Assembly: GCA_964344565.1 (NCBI GenBank)
Contig: CAYFNT010000008.1
Coordinates: forward strand, 1-64,000
Length of the DNA stretch: 64,000 bases
Source: JACNKJ01 sp964344565
Lineage (GTDB): Bacteria > Krumholzibacteriota > Krumholzibacteriia > JACNKJ01
Direction of reading: 5' to 3'
In this document: positions 33,578-41,018 of the stretch, one piece after another
How positions within the stretch are numbered: the first letter of the stretch is position 1
How the letters are laid out: every line of letters begins with the position of its first letter
Translations under genes and position numbers: made by a program
Notes under the pieces: generated by a model
Databases searched by the model: none
What the model saw: only the letters and a program-made list of their open reading frames with translations
Told to the model about the DNA's origin: nothing

Positions 33578-34621
33578 ATGAGACTGAGAGGCATGCAGAT
33601 AGGCAGGGTCCTGGGTATCCCCGTTCGCCTGCACTTCACCTTCCCCTTCTTCCTGGTGGTGATCGTCGCCCTGGAGGTTTTCAGCGGCGGCCCGGGCGCC
33701 GGCCTGCGCGTGGCCTTCATCCTCGTATCCCTCTTCTTCTTCGTGCTGCTCCACGAGCTGGGACACAGCGTGGTGGCGCGGCGCTACGGCATTCCCATCC
33801 TGGACATCACCCTCATGCCCATCGGCGGCATCGCCCGCACCCTCGGTCTTCCTAAGACTCCGGGGCAGGAGATCGCCATCGCCCTGGCCGGTCCAGCGGT
33901 GAATTTCATCCTGGCCATTCCCCTGGCCATACTGGTGCTGGCCATGGGATCGGGGCCCGCCGGCATCTTCGTGCCCCTGCTCGGCGCGAATCTCATGCTG
34001 GGCCTCTTCAATCTGATTCCGGCCTTTCCCATGGACGGCGGCCGCGTGCTGCGCGCCCTGCTTTCGCTCCGCCGGGAGCACCTGGACGCCACGCGCATCG
34101 CCGTCTGGGTGGGCCGAGCGGTGGCGGTGATCTTCGTGGCGGTGGCGATCATCGATCGGGAGTGGATACTCCTGGTGGTCATCGCCCTGTTCATCTACAA
34201 CGCCGGCGGCGCCGAACTCCGCCTGGCCCGTCGATTGAGCGCTCTAGCCCGAGGCAGCGCCGAGCAGGCCGCCGCGCCCCTACCTCCCGCCATTCCCGGA
34301 GACGCCAAGCTCGCCCGTGCCTGGACATGGCTCGAGAGCTATCCCTACGCGCCCTTCTTCGCCGTCGAGCTGGACCCCATCACCATCTCCCTGGTGGATC
34401 GGGATCAGCTGGGGCACTGGTGCATGGCCCTGCAGGCCGACAGGGAGATCGGCCGGGTCATCCTGCACGCCGAGATTCCCCTCTCGGGCAGGGCCAGCCT
34501 GAGCGAAGCCCGGCGCAAGCTGCAGGAAGCCCACAAGCACATGCTGCCCGTGCGCCTTTCGAGCGGTGGTCTGGGCATTCTCACCCTACTGGATCTGGAA
34601 GCCTGGCTGGACGATAGCTAG
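33578..34621 (+). CDS. Site-2-type intramembrane metalloprotease (M50)
   Basis: A 347-residue membrane protein. The zinc motif is LLHELGHSVVARRYGIP (HELGH near residues 59-63) and the third ligand lies in NLIPAFPMDGGRVLRALL (Asp near residue 153), both within membrane segments, as in SpoIVFB-class S2P proteases without a PDZ domain. The C-terminal 140 residues form a soluble part (LARAWTWLESYPYAPFFAVE ...) that may be a CBS-like sensor. The start at 33578 is tentative; a second ATG lies five codons on. Its stop shares CTAG with the convergent M28 gene. Confidence 0.85.
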   Translation: MRLRGMQIGRVLGIPVRLHFTFPFFLVVIVALEVFSGGPGAGLRVAFILVSLFFFVLLHELGHSVVARRYGIPILDITLMPIGGIARTLGLPKTPGQEIAIALAGPAVNFILAIPLAILVLAMGSGPAGIFVPLLGANLMLGLFNLIPAFPMDGGRVLRALLSLRREHLDATRIAVWVGRAVAVIFVAVAIIDREWILLVVIALFIYNAGGAELRLARRLSALARGSAEQAAAPLPPAIPGDAKLARAWTWLESYPYAPFFAVELDPITISLVDRDQLGHWCMALQADREIGRVILHAEIPLSGRASLSEARRKLQEAHKHMLPVRLSSGGLGILTLLDLEAWLDDS

Positions 34622-35586
34622 GAGTCGGGCAACTGGGGAATCGCCAGCTGCAGCACCGTGGCGGCGATGGTCCTCGCGCCGGCCTCGAGGATCTCGGGCA
34701 TCACCGCGCCGAGGGTGTCCTGGCTGCTGTTGGCGTAGGGGAAGGCATCGTCCGGGCCTTCCCAAAGGAACATGGCAGGAAGTCCTTGCAGCCAGAACCA
34801 GTAGTGATCACTTCCGTCCGCGTTGAATGGGTTCTCCCAATTGAGGGTATCGAGTGTTACCGGGGCGGCCAGTTCAGATGCCAATGGAAGGGCCTGGGCG
34901 GCCAGGGGCACGGATTCACCATGGCAGAGTAAGCGAAGATCTGGCTCGGAATCACCGTCCCAGCCGATCATATCCACATTCACCATGCAGACGAGACTGT
35001 CGGGACCCGTCTCATTGTCCCAGTACTCCACGTATCGCTTGCTGCCCTTGAACCCCACCTCCTCCGCCGCAAAGAAGACCACACGAACCGTGTAGGCGGT
35101 GGGGGTGTCGCGAAGGATGCGCGTGAGTTCGAGCAGGGCCGCCACGCCCGTGGCATTGTCCACGGCGCCGGGCGAGATGGCGCTGGAGTCGTTGAAGCTC
35201 GCGTTGCCCGAAGAGCAGTCCCAGTGGGCGCCCACGAGCACCTGACGCTCCGGGGCGACGGTGCCGGGGAAGTCCACGTAGACGTTGGCCGTGTCGATCC
35301 AACGGCGACGGAGTATGGAAAATGAGTCCCATACCGCTACGTTTCCCTGAGCCTCGATCCACTCGACAAGCAGGTTCAAGGCTTCAGTGGAACCTTCGTC
35401 GTAGTCGATGAATCGGGAGTGGATGGAGCTGAAATCCGTCACATAGTCCATGAGCCGCTCCCGCGACACGCCCTCGACGCGCTCGACGATGAGCTCGTCC
35501 TGGTCCGCATAGCCGGCCGGACAGGTGCTGTCGGACTGGCATCCGGCCAGAATCAGCAGGAGCAGAAGAATGCCGAGAAGTCTCAT
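34618..35586 (-). CDS. M28-family zinc aminopeptidase lipoprotein
   Basis: A 322-residue lipoprotein (LLILAGC lipobox). M28 metal-site motifs appear in order: LVGAHWDCSSG (His, Asp of the first site), GAVDNATGVAALLEL (bridging Asp), FFAAEEVGFKGSKRYVE (Glu-Glu) and VNVDMIGWDGD (Asp), with DHYWFWLQGLPAMFL near the end. Relatives remove N-terminal residues from peptides, or act as glutaminyl cyclases. Location is the periplasm or an outer envelope membrane. Its stop overlaps that of the M50 gene in CTAG. Confidence 0.88.
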   Translation of the reverse strand: MRLLGILLLLLILAGCQSDSTCPAGYADQDELIVERVEGVSRERLMDYVTDFSSIHSRFIDYDEGSTEALNLLVEWIEAQGNVAVWDSFSILRRRWIDTANVYVDFPGTVAPERQVLVGAHWDCSSGNASFNDSSAISPGAVDNATGVAALLELTRILRDTPTAYTVRVVFFAAEEVGFKGSKRYVEYWDNETGPDSLVCMVNVDMIGWDGDSEPDLRLLCHGESVPLAAQALPLASELAAPVTLDTLNWENPFNADGSDHYWFWLQGLPAMFLWEGPDDAFPYANSSQDTLGAVMPEILEAGARTIAATVLQLAIPQLPDS

Positions 35587-35634
35587 GGGGCGATCATAGG
35601 CTCCGCGGCTGGCAGCGGCAAGTTGGAATGGATC

Positions 35635-35663
35635 TTGTCAGGGGCGGACCTGCTGTCTAGTAT
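35635..35663 (+). promoter_or_regulatory. Promoter of glpX (TTGTCA-17-TAGTAT)
   Basis: TTGTCA at 35635-35640, 17-bp spacer, TAGTAT at 35658-35663; the glpX start is 44 bp further on. Confidence 0.65.
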
Positions 35664-35707
35664 TGATGTATCCCCTCGACCCACGGATTCACCCCGAAAG
35701 GAAAAAC

Positions 35708-36658
35708 ATGGATCGCAACCTCGCGCTCGAGCTTACGCGCGTCACCGAATCCGCCGCCATCGCCTCGGCCAGAATGCTCGGCCGCGGCGACCCCAACGAG
35801 GCCGACCAGGCCGCCGTCTCCGCCATGCGCGAGCGTTTCAACGACGTGGCCATGGACGGCACGGTGGTCATCGGCGAGGGCGAACGGGACGAGGCTCCCA
35901 TGCTCTTCATCGGCGAGAAGGTCGGCACGGGGGATCTTCCGGAGGTCGATATCGCACTCGATCCGCTGGAGTGCACCAACTCCGTGGCCTACGGGCGCCC
36001 CAACGCCCTGGCCGTCGTGGCCGTGGCGCCCAAGGGGCACTTCCTTCACGCGCCGGACACCTATATGGAAAAGATCGCCGTGGGCCCCGAGGCCGTGGGC
36101 GTCATCGACATCACCCGCTCGCCCACGGAAAACCTGCAGACCCTCGCCGAGGTGAAGAAGGTGACGGTGGACGACCTCACCGTGGCCATCCTCGACCGCG
36201 AGCGTCACGAGGAACTCATCGCCGAGGTGCGCGAGCTGGGCTGTCGCATCCACCTGATTCCCGACGGCGACGTGTCGGCGGCCATCGCCTGCGCGGTGCC
36301 CGACTCCACCGTGGACATCCTCATGGGCATCGGCGGCGCGCCCGAAGGCGTGCTGGCCGCGGCCGCCCTGCGCGGACTCGGCGGCGACATGCAGGGCCGA
36401 CTGGCCTTCCGCAACGAGGGCGAGCGCCAGCGGGCCATCGGCATGGGCGTGGACAACCCGTCCAAGGTATTCGAGATCACCGAACTGGCTCAGGGGGACG
36501 ACATCATGTTCGTGGCCACGGGTATCACCGACGGCGATTTCCTCAAGGGCGTGGGATTCTATCCCGGAGGGGCGAAGACTCACAGCATGGTGATCCGCAG
36601 CAAGTCGGGCACCCTGCGTTTCATCGAAACCGAACATCGTTGGAACTGGACTCCGTAA
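35708..36658 (+). CDS. glpX: Fructose-1,6-bisphosphatase, class II
   Basis: A 316-residue gluconeogenic enzyme converting fructose-1,6-bisphosphate to fructose-6-phosphate. Recognised by LELTRVTESAAIASARMLGRGD at the start, VVIGEGERDEAPMLFIGE, VDIALDPLECTN (metal-binding acidic cluster), IPDGDVSAAI and ILMGIGGAPEGVLAAAALR. The start follows an AAAGGA ribosome site. Length is as expected for GlpX. Its stop codon overlaps the ATG of the following TPR gene by one base (TAATG), so the two are coupled. Confidence 0.95.
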   Translation: MDRNLALELTRVTESAAIASARMLGRGDPNEADQAAVSAMRERFNDVAMDGTVVIGEGERDEAPMLFIGEKVGTGDLPEVDIALDPLECTNSVAYGRPNALAVVAVAPKGHFLHAPDTYMEKIAVGPEAVGVIDITRSPTENLQTLAEVKKVTVDDLTVAILDRERHEELIAEVRELGCRIHLIPDGDVSAAIACAVPDSTVDILMGIGGAPEGVLAAAALRGLGGDMQGRLAFRNEGERQRAIGMGVDNPSKVFEITELAQGDDIMFVATGITDGDFLKGVGFYPGGAKTHSMVIRSKSGTLRFIETEHRWNWTP

Positions 36659-37728
36659 TGTCGATCAACTTTCTGGCCGAACTGGAGGAGATGCAGGGCT
36701 TCCTGTCCTGGAAGCGGAAGCATCATCCGGATTGGCCCGACCTGCGCCTGGAGTGGGGGCTCTATCATCACCTGAGGGGCTCGCTGGCCATGGACCAGGC
36801 GGCCGACCCCGACCTGCGCGACCAGGCCGAGAAGCTGCTCGCCGAGGGATATCGCACCCTGGCCGAGAGCCAGGACGCCTCCCGCAGCTTCAGCGAGTTC
36901 GCCGAGTGGGACGCCTGGACCCTGCACCACCTGCCCCTTCGCGAGATCCCATCGCCCGCGCCGCGGGGCGATGAGATCCGCGAGCGATTCCTCGCGGCCT
37001 TCGAGGGCGAGAACGTCGACATCGCCGACCATCTGATCGAGCGCATCGGCGATCTGGACACGCGCCCCGAGCCCCTGCGCCGCGCGGCGCTGGGACGCCC
37101 CTTCCGACGACTGCTGTCCTCCATGGCCGAGTACCTGGCCTTCCAGGGCCGCCGCGAGGACGCCCTCGAGGCCGAGGCCTGGTCCGTGCTGGTGGGCGGC
37201 TCGGTGGTGGAGCACTGGCTGCTCTCCGCGCGCATCGAACGCATCTGCGGCCGGCGAGTGGAGGCCGGCGAGATCCTGGACGCGGGGCTGGAGCGCTTTC
37301 CCGAAAGCGTCCCCCTCATGCGCGAGCGCGCCGAGGAATACGAGATGCAGGGCAAGGTAGAGAAGGCGGCCGAGGTGCTCGAAGAGGCGGTAAGGCTCAG
37401 GCCCAAGTGGCCCGACCTGCGACTGCGACTGGCCCGGGTCTATCAGGAACTGGAGCAGAGGGATCTGTCCCTGGATCAGTTCGAAAAGGCCCTGGAACTG
37501 AATCCCCGATACGAGAGCGCCGCACGCGGCCGCGCCGAGCTGCTCAAGGATCGCGGTAGGCACGAGGAAGCCGAAGCCCTGCTTCAGGCCTGGACCGAGG
37601 ACAAGATTCCCCACGCCGAGGTCTTTCGCATGCTCAGCGAGATCTACGCCGAACGCGAAGACTACATGGCCGCCGAGCGATTCGCACGCCTGAGCCAGTC
37701 GGGAGTGAAGAGCCATGAAGACGTCTAG
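36658..37728 (+). CDS. Cytoplasmic tetratricopeptide-repeat protein
   Basis: A 356-residue protein without a signal peptide. The C-terminal half has clear TPR units (GKVEKAAEVLEEAVRLRPKW, RDLSLDQFEKALELNPRY, GRHEEAEALLQAWTED). The N-terminal half is helical and acidic with many Trp and His residues and is not recognised. It is coupled to glpX (TAATG) and its last 14 bp overlap the start of the secreted propeller gene. This is an odd operon of metabolic, scaffold and export genes. Confidence 0.8.
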   Translation: MSINFLAELEEMQGFLSWKRKHHPDWPDLRLEWGLYHHLRGSLAMDQAADPDLRDQAEKLLAEGYRTLAESQDASRSFSEFAEWDAWTLHHLPLREIPSPAPRGDEIRERFLAAFEGENVDIADHLIERIGDLDTRPEPLRRAALGRPFRRLLSSMAEYLAFQGRREDALEAEAWSVLVGGSVVEHWLLSARIERICGRRVEAGEILDAGLERFPESVPLMRERAEEYEMQGKVEKAAEVLEEAVRLRPKWPDLRLRLARVYQELEQRDLSLDQFEKALELNPRYESAARGRAELLKDRGRHEEAEALLQAWTEDKIPHAEVFRMLSEIYAEREDYMAAERFARLSQSGVKSHEDV

Positions 37729-39301
37729 CGCAGCGCTACTGCTTCTTCTGTTGAGCTTCCCCGCATTGGCGGATTTCGACTGGAACTTCGATCAGCCCTA
37801 CTTCGTCGAGGACTACGACGTGAAGGCCAAGGATCACGCGCTGGTCTACGACTCGGGGCTCTATCACCTCTTCTATATCCAAAGCTATCCCTACGCGGGT
37901 CCCGGGGGCAACGACCTGGAGCAATGGCTGGGGCACGTCACCAGCCCCGACCTGCGAACCTGGACCCGCCACGACAGCATCCTGCCCGCCGTGCCCGGCA
38001 CCTGGGAGGACGGCTACATCTGGGCCCCCTGCATCGTTGAAAATCCCTCGGCGCCGGGCTGGGTCATCCTCTACACGGGTGTGGAAGACTCCCCCGACCG
38101 CCGTCAGCGCATGGGGGCGGCCTTCAGCGAAGATCTCTTCGACTGGACCCGGGCGGCGGAAAACCCGGTCTACGAGCCGCCGGAGTGGACCGACTGGGCG
38201 GATCCGGTTTACGAGGAGGCTCACTGTCGCGACGCCGAGGCCTTCCAGCTGCCAGGCTATCCCGGCTTCCACGTGATCAACAGCGTGCGAACCATCGAGG
38301 GACACGGCGCCTGGGCCCTGTCCTACACCGAGGACTTCATCAACTTCGAGCATCAGGACACGCTCTTCTACCACGGCAGCCCCAACGTGCTCGAGAGTCC
38401 GACCTTCTATCTGGACGCCTCGGGGAAGAAGCACATGTTCTACACCGAGTTCAATTACACGGGCACCTGGCACATGGCCAGCGACCAGTACCTCGGCGGG
38501 TGGAGCAAGGAAAACGCCGACTCCATGGATTCGGGATACGCGCCGGAGATCTCCGTGCTGAACGGTCAGATCATCTTCAGCCGATCGGGCAAGGATTCTC
38601 CGGCCCAGGGCGATCGCTACTACATCGAGTTCGACACCATCGTGCCATCGACTCGTGACTTCCTGCCCGAGAAGACCGAACTCGAAGGACTGCGGGATCA
38701 CTGGCACCTGCGCTTCGGCGATGCCTTCGAGTATCAGCCCACCTTCGGCGACAACCCTCCCGCCCGGGGGCGGCCGAGCTCGCTGCTCGAAGGGAACAGC
38801 TACATCGGCACGGGAGAGCGCTATCCCCATCCCGGTCCGGGGCAACTGGTGGGCCGCTACGGAGGCGCTCCGCCCACGGGACTGCTCGAGAGCGATACCT
38901 TCATCATCGAGAGCGACCGCATCAGCATGCTGGTGGGCGGCGGCAACTTCCCGGAACTCTGTTTCGTGGCCCTGGCGCGCGTGGAGGACGGCCGCATCAT
39001 GTTCCTGGAAACGGGGCAGGACGCCTACGGCATGGACCGCCGCATCTGGGATACTTCCACCCTCATCGGCGGCGAGTACTTCATCGCCATCGCCGACATG
39101 CACAGCTCCTACAGCAGCCAGTACTCCTGGATCTCCGTGGACAGCATCCGCGAGTACCCCTTCACGGGCAGCGACGAGGTGACGCCGTCCACACCCCTGG
39201 TGGAGGATATCTACATTCGGAATCTGGTCGAGGATGCGGGCTTCGACTATCCCGCGGTGGAATCTACAAGCTTCTCGAAACTGCGCGGTCTCTTCCGCTG
39301 A
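37715..39301 (+). CDS. Secreted GH32/43-like beta-propeller protein ending in the short SFSKLRGLFR tail
   Basis: A 528-residue paralog of the three other propeller proteins. Signal peptide (ALLLLLLSFPALA), KDHALVYDSGLYHLF, GHVTSPDLRTWT, HCRDAEAFQ and NVLESPTFYLD. The usual RDP motif is RDA here. The lectin-like part is present (RISMLVGGGNFPELCFVALA). After VEDAGFDYPAVES, aligned with the hinge that leads to PNPFNP in the paralogs, the chain stops at TSFSKLRGLFR. The FlgD-type module is thus replaced by an about 11-residue tail. The Pro-to-Ala change beside a catalytic-type Asp may weaken hydrolase activity. Confidence 0.85.
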   Translation: MKTSSAALLLLLLSFPALADFDWNFDQPYFVEDYDVKAKDHALVYDSGLYHLFYIQSYPYAGPGGNDLEQWLGHVTSPDLRTWTRHDSILPAVPGTWEDGYIWAPCIVENPSAPGWVILYTGVEDSPDRRQRMGAAFSEDLFDWTRAAENPVYEPPEWTDWADPVYEEAHCRDAEAFQLPGYPGFHVINSVRTIEGHGAWALSYTEDFINFEHQDTLFYHGSPNVLESPTFYLDASGKKHMFYTEFNYTGTWHMASDQYLGGWSKENADSMDSGYAPEISVLNGQIIFSRSGKDSPAQGDRYYIEFDTIVPSTRDFLPEKTELEGLRDHWHLRFGDAFEYQPTFGDNPPARGRPSSLLEGNSYIGTGERYPHPGPGQLVGRYGGAPPTGLLESDTFIIESDRISMLVGGGNFPELCFVALARVEDGRIMFLETGQDAYGMDRRIWDTSTLIGGEYFIAIADMHSSYSSQYSWISVDSIREYPFTGSDEVTPSTPLVEDIYIRNLVEDAGFDYPAVESTSFSKLRGLFR

Positions 39302-39320
39302 TCTATTTTTTCAACGCCTG

Positions 39321-39770
39321 CTAGTCCCTGTACAGCACTTTCACCGTGGACCAGTTCGCGTCTTCCGTGGCCACGGCGCAGTAGATGCTCGCCACGTTGT
39401 CGGCCACGAAGAGCAGGTCGCCGCCTCCCTCCACATAGACTTCGAGCACGAAGGGATAGTCTCCGGCCGGAAGCAGTTCGCCGGAGCTATCCGTTCCGTC
39501 CCAGATGATGCTGTGATAGCCGGCGGGCTGGAAAGCGCTGACAATGGTTCGCACGACCGTCTCGCCGTCCTCGGACAGGACGAAGAGCTGCACCAGTCCG
39601 TCCTGATCCAGGGCGTACTCGAAGGTGGTGACGGTGTAGTCGGGCTCGCCGGGAATGTTGCAGAAGGGATTGGGATCGTTGTCGGCGAGGTACCACTCGC
39701 CGCTGGCGGGCGAAGCGAAGAGGGCCGCGGTGGCGATGGCCAGGATGCTCAAGATGTGGGCGCGCTTCAT
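39321..39770 (-). CDS. Secreted single FlgD-like Ig-domain protein with NWSTVKVLYRD tail
   Basis: A 149-residue protein. ATG at 39770 starts a signal peptide (ILSILAIATAALFASPASG). The mature chain is one FlgD-like Ig fold: TTFEYALDQDGLVQLFVLSEDGE, then AGYHSIIWDGTDSSGELLPAGDYPF. This is the fold used as C-terminal module elsewhere in the window. Instead of KLVLLK it ends ATEDANWSTVKVLYRD. It is convergent with the propeller gene 37715-39301, which has the same kind of tail. Function unknown; an adaptor or structural role at the surface is possible. Confidence 0.8.
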   Translation of the reverse strand: MKRAHILSILAIATAALFASPASGEWYLADNDPNPFCNIPGEPDYTVTTFEYALDQDGLVQLFVLSEDGETVVRTIVSAFQPAGYHSIIWDGTDSSGELLPAGDYPFVLEVYVEGGGDLLFVADNVASIYCAVATEDANWSTVKVLYRD

Positions 39771-39832
39771 GATGTCGTCCTTGGGTGCAGGTGTAGGCCA
39801 CCATTTTACCATATTTGGTCAGCAGCTTCCAG

Positions 39833-40816
39833 CTACCCGCGGCCCGCAGTCCGCTCCCCGTTACTGGCCGAAATGGCGGGTTGTACACGTGTGCAATCGT
39901 GGGCTATCCGATGACAGGCCGAGCAGAGGGTGATCAGGTTGCTCGACTCGTTGCCGCCGCCTACGCTGCACGGCTTGATGTGGTGGATTTCCAGAAAATG
40001 GCGATTGCCGCAGCCGGGTGACTGGCAGCGGTGCCGGTCACGAGCCAGCACTGCGATGCGTGTCTTTGGCGGAATCGAACTACGATTCACGCTGTCTCTG
40101 CCAAGCACCTGTGCATCGTCGATGGGAGCATTTGTTTCGATAAGTCCATGATTCGTCTGCACCTTCTTGCTCTCGCATTTCTCGCACCGGTAGATCACCA
40201 CCTGCTTGGGCCTCGACTGTACACGTGTACAATCTGACCTACCCGCCAGAGACAGAGCTTGGAGCAACACCTCCTCACGCGAACCCTTCAGGCCCCGTTT
40301 GCGCAAGGCTTCCTCCAGAGCTTCCAGCTGGGCCAACTGCTCGGGCTCGAGTTTCAGGTTCAGGTTCACTTCCCGTCGCGCCGCCGGCCCGGATCTCTCC
40401 TTAGAAAAGAGATCCGGAGCCGGCGCGCGCCCGTCCGAATTCCGGGCAACCTTCGCGGCCTGCTCCAGCTTTCGTGAGCTGTTCGCTTTCGCGACCTCGA
40501 TCCATTCCTTCTGGGACTCGGGCTTGGCGATAGCCACCACGGTGCGCGCCTTGGTCCAGCTCAATTCACCGGAAGCCACAGCCTTCTTTACTTTCGGTAA
40601 GGTCCTGAGCGATTCAGTGAGTCGTCGGAATTGGTAGAACTTCGTATCGGAAAAACGCAAAGCCTCGCGGGCGTACTGCAGCATGCTCGAGTAGCCGAGC
40701 TCGCGATAGAGACGACGTTCATAGATCTCGGCGAAGAGCAAGACGGCTAGTCGCTCGACGCGGGCGAGCTCGGACAAAGTGGAAAGCAAACGCGTATGAA
40801 GCTTCGAAGCAGACAT
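39833..40816 (-). CDS. HNH endonuclease, DUF222-like, with in-frame palindromic repeats
   Basis: A 327-residue protein. The N-terminal helical half (LYRELGYSSMLQYAREALRFSDTKFYQFRRL) is of the type seen before HNH domains in DUF222-like proteins. The HNH nuclease is RHRCQSPGCGNRHFLEIHHIKPCSVGGGNESSNLITLCSACH (about 39990-39920), with a CxxC pair and catalytic HH. Two copies of DCTRVQ, at the middle (near residue 197) and close to the C-terminus, are encoded by TGTACACGTGTACA-type palindromes and look inserted. Such genes are often multicopy. It has its own promoter (40864-40892). Confidence 0.82.
   Translation of the reverse strand: MSASKLHTRLLSTLSELARVERLAVLLFAEIYERRLYRELGYSSMLQYAREALRFSDTKFYQFRRLTESLRTLPKVKKAVASGELSWTKARTVVAIAKPESQKEWIEVAKANSSRKLEQAAKVARNSDGRAPAPDLFSKERSGPAARREVNLNLKLEPEQLAQLEALEEALRKRGLKGSREEVLLQALSLAGRSDCTRVQSRPKQVVIYRCEKCESKKVQTNHGLIETNAPIDDAQVLGRDSVNRSSIPPKTRIAVLARDRHRCQSPGCGNRHFLEIHHIKPCSVGGGNESSNLITLCSACHRIAHDCTRVQPAISASNGERTAGRG
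39881..39896. repeat. Palindromic repeat inside the HNH gene (imperfect)
   Basis: TTGTACACGTGTGCAA, one mismatch pair from the perfect palindrome. It encodes part of DCTRVQ near the C-terminus of the HNH protein. Confidence 0.6.
40218..40231. repeat. Palindromic repeat inside the HNH gene (perfect)
   Basis: TGTACACGTGTACA, identical to the site at 30962-30975. It encodes CTRVQ in frame between the helical and HNH parts of the protein. Confidence 0.7.
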
Positions 40817-40863
40817 CCTGGACCTCCGAAAAGGGGCTGCGGGAGGATGTCGGGGAGGCTCTC

Positions 40864-40892
40864 AATATAGTGCATGGATGGGTCTCATGCAA
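40864..40892 (-). promoter_or_regulatory. Promoter of the HNH gene (TTGCAT-17-TATATT)
   Basis: On the minus strand, -35 TTGCAT (40892-40887), 17-bp spacer, -10 TATATT (40869-40864); the start codon is at 40816. This 202-bp gap to rarA is AT-richer than its surroundings. Confidence 0.6.
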
Positions 40893-41018
40893 GGCGTAAA
40901 CACTTTAAATATAACAAGTTGCACAAATCTCGCGGCTCGATTCTTGCACTGGGAGAGCATCAGAATCGATTCCGCAGAGACCTAGAGCCAACCGTCTTGG
41001 CCGTGCTATCTTCGCCCC

